26,603 nucleotides of DNA from JABDJZ01 sp047619685 (GTDB lineage Bacteria; Bacteroidota; Rhodothermia; Rhodothermales; UBA10348), in NCBI GenBank assembly GCA_047619685.1, contig JBLHLC010000048.1:1-26603 (forward strand), given 5' to 3'. The position numbers and the translations under genes were made by a program. Shown here one piece after another: positions 21,778 through 26,603 of this stretch. The notes under the pieces were generated by a model. The model ran no database searches and was not told the origin of the DNA. It was given only the letters and a program-made list of their open reading frames with translations. Every line of letters starts with the position of its first letter. Position 1 is the first letter of the stretch.

Positions 21778-23594
21778 GCATTCGCGCATGGACGTTCCTC
21801 TTCGTTGGCGTCACGTTCTCGATCTACCTGGTGATCGCCTGGCTTTCACGGGTCAAGGACACCAAGGGTTTTTACGTGGCCGGTCAGGGAATTCCGGCCA
21901 TGGCCAACGGGATGGCCACGGCGGCGGACTGGATGAGCGCCGCATCTTTCCTGGGCATGGCGGGACTCATTTCCACGCTGGGGTACGCGGGCGGCATGTA
22001 CCTCATGGGCTGGACCGGCGGGTATGTGCTGCTGGCCCTCCTGCTGGCACCGTACCTCCGGAAGTTTGGCCACTTCACCGTTCCGGATTTCATTGGGGAC
22101 CGATACCGCTCGGACACGGCGCGGCTGGTAGCCGTGGTCTGCGCCATTTTCGTGAGCTTTACCTATGTGGCCGGGCAGATGCGCGGGGTGGGCATCGTCT
22201 TTTCGCGCTTCCTGGAGGTTGACGTCAGCATCGGCGTCTACGTGGGTGTGGGCATCGTATTCGTCTATGCCACACTCGGCGGCATGAAGGGGATTACCTG
22301 GACGCAGGTGGCCCAGTATTGGGTGCTGATCACGGCATTCCTGACCCCCGCGATTGCCATCAGCCTCGATCTGACCGGCACGCCGATTCCGCAAATCGGG
22401 CTGGGGAGTGCATTGACGGGCGAAGGGATCGCGCTCTTGGAGAAACTCAATCAGATTCACGCGGACCTGGGGTTTTCCAGCTATACCGAGCCGTTTGTGG
22501 GCTCCTGGAATAAGCTCAACGTGTTCTGTGTGACGCTGGCCTTAATGGCCGGAACGGCCGGTCTCCCACACGTCATCGTTAGATTTTATACGGTCAAGAG
22601 CGTGAAGGCGGCCAGATGGAGTGCATTCTGGGCCCTGCTGTTCATTTCGTTTCTTTATCTCACGGCCCCTGCCATCGGCGGTTTTGCGCGCTACACCATG
22701 CTGGACGGGCTGCATGGAAAGTCGGCCGATCAGTTGCCGGAGTGGTTCCACACCTGGGAAAAAACCGGCCTCATTCTCTGGATGGATGACGGCGATGGGC
22801 ACCTGGCATACACGGGCGATGAGCGGAACGAGGTCTTCCGGAGTGGCACCATGTCTACGGCAGACATTTCGGGGATCAAGCTGGCCCACGCGGATTGGCT
22901 CCGCGGGACTGGTGGCGCGGATGGGAGAGTCGTGCTGCGGCAGGCGGGCCTCAGTGGCCCGGACAGGGACATCATTGTGCTGGCGACTCCCGAGATGGCG
23001 GGTCTGGCGCGGTGGATCATCGCCTTCGTGGCCGCAGGGGGACTTGCGGCGGCACTTTCGACGGCCAGCGGGCTCCTGCTGGTGATCTCGTCCAGTGTGG
23101 CCCACGACCTCTACTACCGAATGATCAATCCCAAGGCCACCGAGGAGAAGAGGCTCCTGGTGGGACGAGCCGTCATCGGCGTGGCGGTCATAATTGCGGG
23201 CATTCTCGGGATCTATCCCCCGGGTTTCGTCAGCCAGGTGGTGGCCTTTGCGTTTGGTCTGGCGGCCTCGAGTTTCTTCCCGGCCATCGTGCTGGGGATC
23301 TTCTCTCTGCGTGTGGGCACGGTGCCTGCGGTGGCCGGAATGATCGCGGGCGTCACGTTCACGGCGGCCTACATCCTTGGGAGCCTGTACGGTGGAATGT
23401 CTTCCTGGATGTTCGGGATCGGGCCGCAGGGGATTGGAGCTGTGGGCATGGTCGTCAACTTTGCCGTTACCCTGGGGCTCACGCCATTCTTTCCCGCGCC
23501 GGATCAGTCGGTGCAGGATCTGATTCTCTCCATACGGGAGCCGGAGGGTGCCGGGCCGGCGCTGAACGTTGACATGAGCACGGAGGCGGACTGA
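21774..23594 (+). CDS. Sodium:solute symporter, acetate/short carboxylate type
   Basis: 606-residue SSSF-family inner-membrane transporter with about 13 spans. Family marks are FYVAGQGIPAMANGMATAADWMSAASFLGMAG near the start, TLGGMKGITWTQVAQYWVLI in the middle, GTAGLPHVIVRFYTV, and LAAALSTASGLLLVISSSVAHDLYY. It belongs to the subfamily that pairs with DUF4212 and resembles acetate permease ActP. Between about residues 330 and 410 is a hydrophilic loop with DDGDGHLAY and a long ADGRVVLRQAG stretch; shorter equivalents occur in relatives. Substrate is inferred as a small monocarboxylate such as acetate, but it is not provable here. The stop overlaps the next ATG (TGATG). Confidence 0.9.
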   Translation: MSIRAWTFLFVGVTFSIYLVIAWLSRVKDTKGFYVAGQGIPAMANGMATAADWMSAASFLGMAGLISTLGYAGGMYLMGWTGGYVLLALLLAPYLRKFGHFTVPDFIGDRYRSDTARLVAVVCAIFVSFTYVAGQMRGVGIVFSRFLEVDVSIGVYVGVGIVFVYATLGGMKGITWTQVAQYWVLITAFLTPAIAISLDLTGTPIPQIGLGSALTGEGIALLEKLNQIHADLGFSSYTEPFVGSWNKLNVFCVTLALMAGTAGLPHVIVRFYTVKSVKAARWSAFWALLFISFLYLTAPAIGGFARYTMLDGLHGKSADQLPEWFHTWEKTGLILWMDDGDGHLAYTGDERNEVFRSGTMSTADISGIKLAHADWLRGTGGADGRVVLRQAGLSGPDRDIIVLATPEMAGLARWIIAFVAAGGLAAALSTASGLLLVISSSVAHDLYYRMINPKATEEKRLLVGRAVIGVAVIIAGILGIYPPGFVSQVVAFAFGLAASSFFPAIVLGIFSLRVGTVPAVAGMIAGVTFTAAYILGSLYGGMSSWMFGIGPQGIGAVGMVVNFAVTLGLTPFFPAPDQSVQDLILSIREPEGAGPALNVDMSTEAD

Positions 23595-25087
23595 TGGGCA
23601 CGCCCACGGACGACCAGGCGGAAAACTGGGGGCGGCGACAGCGAGTCGGTCTGTATCTGGGCCCGGCGTTGCTGCTCCTGTTCTTTGTGACGCCCTCACC
23701 GGAATCCCTGGGGGCTGCGGGGTGGCACGCGGCCGGCATTGCCGTTCTCATGGCGACATGGTGGATTTCCGAGGCTGTCCCCATCGCCGTGACTGCGCTC
23801 CTGCCTCTGGCGCTCTTCCCGATTTCGGGGGTGGGATCGATTTCAGACACGGCCTCGCCGTACGCCGCCCCGATCATCTTCCTGTTCATGGGAGGGTTCC
23901 TGGTTGCCCTTGCCATGCAGCGGTGGCAGTTGCACAAGCGCATCGCGCTCCGCGTGATCAGCCGGGTAGGAACCGGCCCTGCCGCTATCGTGGGCGGATT
24001 CATGCTGGCGTCGGCACTGCTGAGTATGTGGGTCAGCAACACGGCCACGGCCCTGATGATGCTTCCGGTGGCGCTCTCGGTCATTGGCCTGGCGGACGAG
24101 TCCGCCGACTCCAGTGTCGGAGCCAATTTTTCGGTCGCGCTGGTCCTGGCTATCGCGTACGGGTGCAATATTGGAGGGATGGCGACGATTGTTGGTACTC
24201 CGCCCAACGCACTCTTGGTGGGATTCCTGGAAAGCGAGTACGGACAGACCATCTCCTTCGCAAAGTGGATGGCCGTTGGGCTTCCCCTGGTTGCCTTGGG
24301 TCTACCCATCGCGTTTTTGGTCCTGACCCGAGTGACGTATCCGCTGAAAATAAAGGTGATCCCCGGGGCCGCGGAGACGGTGGCTCTCGAGCTGTCCAAC
24401 CTCGGCCCAATGAGTCGTGAGGAAAAGCGGGTCGGGGTCGTTTTTGTCCTGACGGCTCTTGCCTGGATGACCAGACCACTCCTGGCCCCGTGGATCCCGG
24501 GCCTCTCAGACGCCGGGATAGCCATGACGGGGGGATTGGCGCTCTTCCTGATCCCATCCAATCTGTCCAAGGGGGAGTTTCTCATGGACTGGCCAACGGC
24601 GCGGAGCCTGCCCTGGGGCACACTCATCCTCTTTGGTGGCGGACTCAGCCTGGCAGGTGCCTTTACCCGAACGGGCCTTTCGTCGTGGATTGGCGAGTCC
24701 ATGGCAGGGATGGAGGGACTTCCGGTGCTGCTTATTCTCCTCGTGGTGGTAGCTGTCGTCGTATTCCTGACCGAACTCACCAGCAATGTGGCCACCACAG
24801 CGACCTTTCTTCCGGTCATTGCGGCGATGGCGCTTGGTATCGGTCAGAATCCGCTTCTTTTTGCCATTCCAGCCGTCCTGGCTGCAAGCTGCGCCTTCAT
24901 GCTCCCCGTCGCAACGCCGCCAAACGCGATCGTCTTCGGAACCGGTCGGGTGACGGTTCCACAAATGGCCCGCGCGGGTTTGATCCTGAACTTTGTTTTC
25001 CTGGCCATCATCACGGTCCTGGGGTACACACTGATGATGTGGGTCTTTGATGTGGCTCCGGGTGTGGTTCCGGGCTGGGCTCGGTAG
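23594..25087 (+). CDS. DASS/SLC13-family sodium:dicarboxylate transporter
   Basis: 497 residues, start overlapping the symporter stop and preceded by GGAGG. The two sodium- and substrate-binding loops of the DASS family are present: MWVSNTATALMMLPVAL and LTELTSNVATTATFLP (the SNT/SNV motifs known from VcINDY). Also typical are WWISEAVPIAVTALLPLALFP at the start, NIGGMATIVGTPPN, and PVATPPNAIVFGTG near the end. It probably imports succinate, malate or related C4 acids with sodium across the inner membrane; sulfate is a possible alternative in this superfamily. Overlap with the symporter gene suggests both acids are taken up under one control. Confidence 0.9.
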   Translation: MGTPTDDQAENWGRRQRVGLYLGPALLLLFFVTPSPESLGAAGWHAAGIAVLMATWWISEAVPIAVTALLPLALFPISGVGSISDTASPYAAPIIFLFMGGFLVALAMQRWQLHKRIALRVISRVGTGPAAIVGGFMLASALLSMWVSNTATALMMLPVALSVIGLADESADSSVGANFSVALVLAIAYGCNIGGMATIVGTPPNALLVGFLESEYGQTISFAKWMAVGLPLVALGLPIAFLVLTRVTYPLKIKVIPGAAETVALELSNLGPMSREEKRVGVVFVLTALAWMTRPLLAPWIPGLSDAGIAMTGGLALFLIPSNLSKGEFLMDWPTARSLPWGTLILFGGGLSLAGAFTRTGLSSWIGESMAGMEGLPVLLILLVVVAVVVFLTELTSNVATTATFLPVIAAMALGIGQNPLLFAIPAVLAASCAFMLPVATPPNAIVFGTGRVTVPQMARAGLILNFVFLAIITVLGYTLMMWVFDVAPGVVPGWAR

Positions 25088-25141
25088 CCCCGCTGCTTGG
25101 TCCGGCAGGTTAGTCCGGGGGTTTAGTCGCTCTGGCAGGCC

Positions 25142-26437
25142 CTACAGCCCGAACAGCCCCGGCAGCCACAGACTCAGCCACGGGAAGTACGTCACCAGGC
25201 CGAGCGCCACGATCATCGCCACATAAAGCGGCATAAGCGGCCGGATGATGCGGGCAATCGTGGTCCCCGCCACGCCAACACCCACAAAAAGAACCGATCC
25301 CACGGGCGGCGTGCAGACCCCGATGCAGAGGTTCAGCACCATGATGATCCCGAAGTGCACGGGGTCAATGCCCAGTTCCACGGCCAGCGGAAGGAAGATG
25401 GGCGTAAAGATCAAAAGCGCCGGCGTGATGTCCATGAACGTCCCCACCACCAGGAGCGTGAGGTTGATCAGCAGGAGCACGACGATGGGTCCACCACCCA
25501 CGGCCAGGAGGGCGCCAGTCACGGCAGCCGGCAGGTTCACGTAGGCCATGATCCAGGCCATCCCGACGGACGTTCCCACCAGCAGGAGGACCACCGCGGT
25601 TGTGGTGGAGGCTTCCAGCATGACGTCCGGGAGATCCCGCCACGATATTTCCCTGTATGCCATGGCAAGCGCCAGCGCATAGACCACAGCAATCGCGGCG
25701 GCTTCCGTGGCCGTGAAAATGCCCGCCACGATGCCGCCTATCACCACGATCAGCATGAGGAGGCTGGGGAGGGCTTCCAGGAAACTGCGGGCAATCTGTC
25801 GAAGGCTGGAGACAGAGGCCCGTCCGTAGCCCGCGCGTTTGGCCTGGAATCCGGCGACCACCAGGAGCATGAGGCCCACCAGTATGCCGGGTAGGTATCC
25901 CGCCAGAAACAAGGCGGCGATGGAAACGCCGCCGCTGGCCAGCGAATACACAATCAGGACGTTGGACGGAGGTATCAGAAGCCCGGTCGTTGCGGCGGTA
26001 ACGTTCACGGCGGCGCCAAACTCACGGTCATAGCCTTCCAGCTCCATTTCCGGCGTCATGACGGTACCCACGGCGGAGGCCGCGGCCACGGCAGAGCCGG
26101 AAACCGCCCCAAAAAGCATGGAAGCAAGGATGTTGACGTGGGCCAGCCCGCCGGGCAGTCCGCCCAGAATGCTCCGCGCCAGGGCAATCAGCCTTCGCGC
26201 CATCCCGCCCCGGCTCATCAGTTGGCCCGCCAGAATGAAGAAGGGAATGGCCAGGAGGGCGAAGCTGTCCAGTCCCGTGGCCAGGCGCTGAACCTCTGTG
26301 GTGAGCGCCGGCATCAGCGGAATCGAGATCAGCATGGTGGCCACGGTGGCCAGCGCGATTCCGTAGGATATCGGGACCCCCGCCAGCAGCAGGAAGACGA
26401 ACACCGAGGCGAGGACGATGATCTCAAACCAGCCCAT
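25142..26437 (-). CDS. dctM: TRAP transporter large permease (DctM)
   Basis: 431 residues from the ATG at 26437, which overlaps the stop of the small-permease gene by one base; the reading frame extends ten codons upstream but those lie in the partner gene. Twelve or so spans. Family motifs: AIPFFILAGQLMSRGGMARRL, LPGGLAHVNILASMLFGAVSGSAVAAASAVGTVM, TTGLLIPPSNVLIVYSLASG, and near the end DPVHFGIIMVLNLCIGVCTPPVGSVLFVGVGVA. With DctQ it forms the sodium-driven membrane part of a TRAP system, which takes ligand from a periplasmic DctP protein. Typical ligands are C4-dicarboxylates or sugar acids. DctP is not in the window and may lie beyond its end. Confidence 0.94.
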   Translation of the reverse strand: MGWFEIIVLASVFVFLLLAGVPISYGIALATVATMLISIPLMPALTTEVQRLATGLDSFALLAIPFFILAGQLMSRGGMARRLIALARSILGGLPGGLAHVNILASMLFGAVSGSAVAAASAVGTVMTPEMELEGYDREFGAAVNVTAATTGLLIPPSNVLIVYSLASGGVSIAALFLAGYLPGILVGLMLLVVAGFQAKRAGYGRASVSSLRQIARSFLEALPSLLMLIVVIGGIVAGIFTATEAAAIAVVYALALAMAYREISWRDLPDVMLEASTTTAVVLLLVGTSVGMAWIMAYVNLPAAVTGALLAVGGGPIVVLLLINLTLLVVGTFMDITPALLIFTPIFLPLAVELGIDPVHFGIIMVLNLCIGVCTPPVGSVLFVGVGVAGTTIARIIRPLMPLYVAMIVALGLVTYFPWLSLWLPGLFGL

Positions 26438-26603
26438 CAGGTGCGCTCCGACTTGGCTTGCCGCCAACTGGCGGCCGCGTAGAAGACGAACAGCAGGCCA
26501 GCCGCGGGGACCGCCAAATAGACTACGCCAAGCGGGATCGCCAGGGCGGCCGAGGTCTGTCCAAGCGAGAGCTGGATGAAAACCAGTCTGGCTCCGCCCA
26601 CAA
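26437..26603 (-). CDS. dctQ: TRAP transporter small permease (DctQ), C-terminal fragment
   Basis: The last 54 residues of a minus-strand frame, cut by the window end. It reads VGGARLVFIQLSLGQTSAAL, then AIPLGVVYLAVPAAGLLFVF, and ends in RQAKSERT. The 'IP..VVYLAVP.AG' pattern is the typical last span of DctQ. The stop (26437-26439) overlaps the DctM start, the usual arrangement. Confidence 0.88.
   Translation of the reverse strand, partial: VGGARLVFIQLSLGQTSAALAIPLGVVYLAVPAAGLLFVFYAAASWRQAKSERT

Noticed and set aside
22542..23699. 385-codon open frame on the minus strand
   Set aside because: Antisense to the symporter gene; Arg/His/Pro-rich low-information product with no recognisable domain.
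23479..24819. 446-codon open frame on the minus strand
   Set aside because: It lies opposite the symporter and DASS genes, which have clear family motifs; its Ser/Arg/Pro-rich translation is typical of antisense in GC-rich genes.
1..26603. CRISPR array, insertion sequence, integrase or phage genes
   Set aside because: I saw no regularly spaced direct repeats, transposase or integrase motifs, or terminal repeats; the hairpins at 8551-9241 differ from one another in sequence.

Overview
The window reads as chromosome of a fairly GC-rich Bacteroidota-type bacterium, most likely from the Rhodothermia/Rhodothermota side. The evidence is type IX secretion (T9SS) C-terminal signals (one canonical NYPNPFNP), a PorV-like protein beside a TonB-dependent receptor, several lipoproteins, and a tRNA-Asn preceded by a TTTG-N20-TAnnTTTG promoter, the layout typical of Bacteroidota. 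The genus cannot be fixed from sequence alone.

Region 1 (1-16643, all plus strand) is ten genes with gaps of at most 25 nt and several start/stop overlaps, so it is probably one long transcription unit already running when the window opens. It starts with an outer-membrane and secretion block: the end of a TonB-dependent receptor, a large Asp-rich secreted protein, a PorV/PorQ-type barrel, a triple lamin-tail/LamG protein with a canonical T9SS signal, a second LamG/propeller-like T9SS cargo, and a parvulin/SurA-like foldase lipoprotein. It continues without a break into a glycerol-3-phosphate block: GlpD dehydrogenase, glycerophosphodiesterase lipoprotein, GlpF-type facilitator and GlpT antiporter. 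No glycerol kinase is present. I infer a surface-to-cytoplasm route for a glycerophosphodiester or phospholipid-derived substrate.

Region 2 (16644-17230) has no plus-strand gene. It holds, on the minus strand, a terminator, tRNA-Asn(GTT) and its promoter, then a small membrane protein of unknown function. In 16644-16711 and 16873-16957 I see nothing further.

Region 3 (17297-21300) holds a patatin-like phospholipase fused to a POTRA/beta-barrel (minus), a divergent lipoprotein of unknown function (plus), and a three-domain iron-sulfur protein with one ferredoxin-like and two CDGSH domains (minus).

Region 4 (21385-26603) is organic-acid transport: a DUF4212 small subunit with its sodium:solute symporter and a DASS/SLC13 transporter (plus, overlapping), then on the opposite strand the large permease and the end of the small permease of a TRAP transporter.

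The most unusual signal is a run of long, mostly perfect inverted repeats (12 to 21 bp arms) inside the first 740 bp of the coding sequence at 8507-10501. Protein coding does not explain them.
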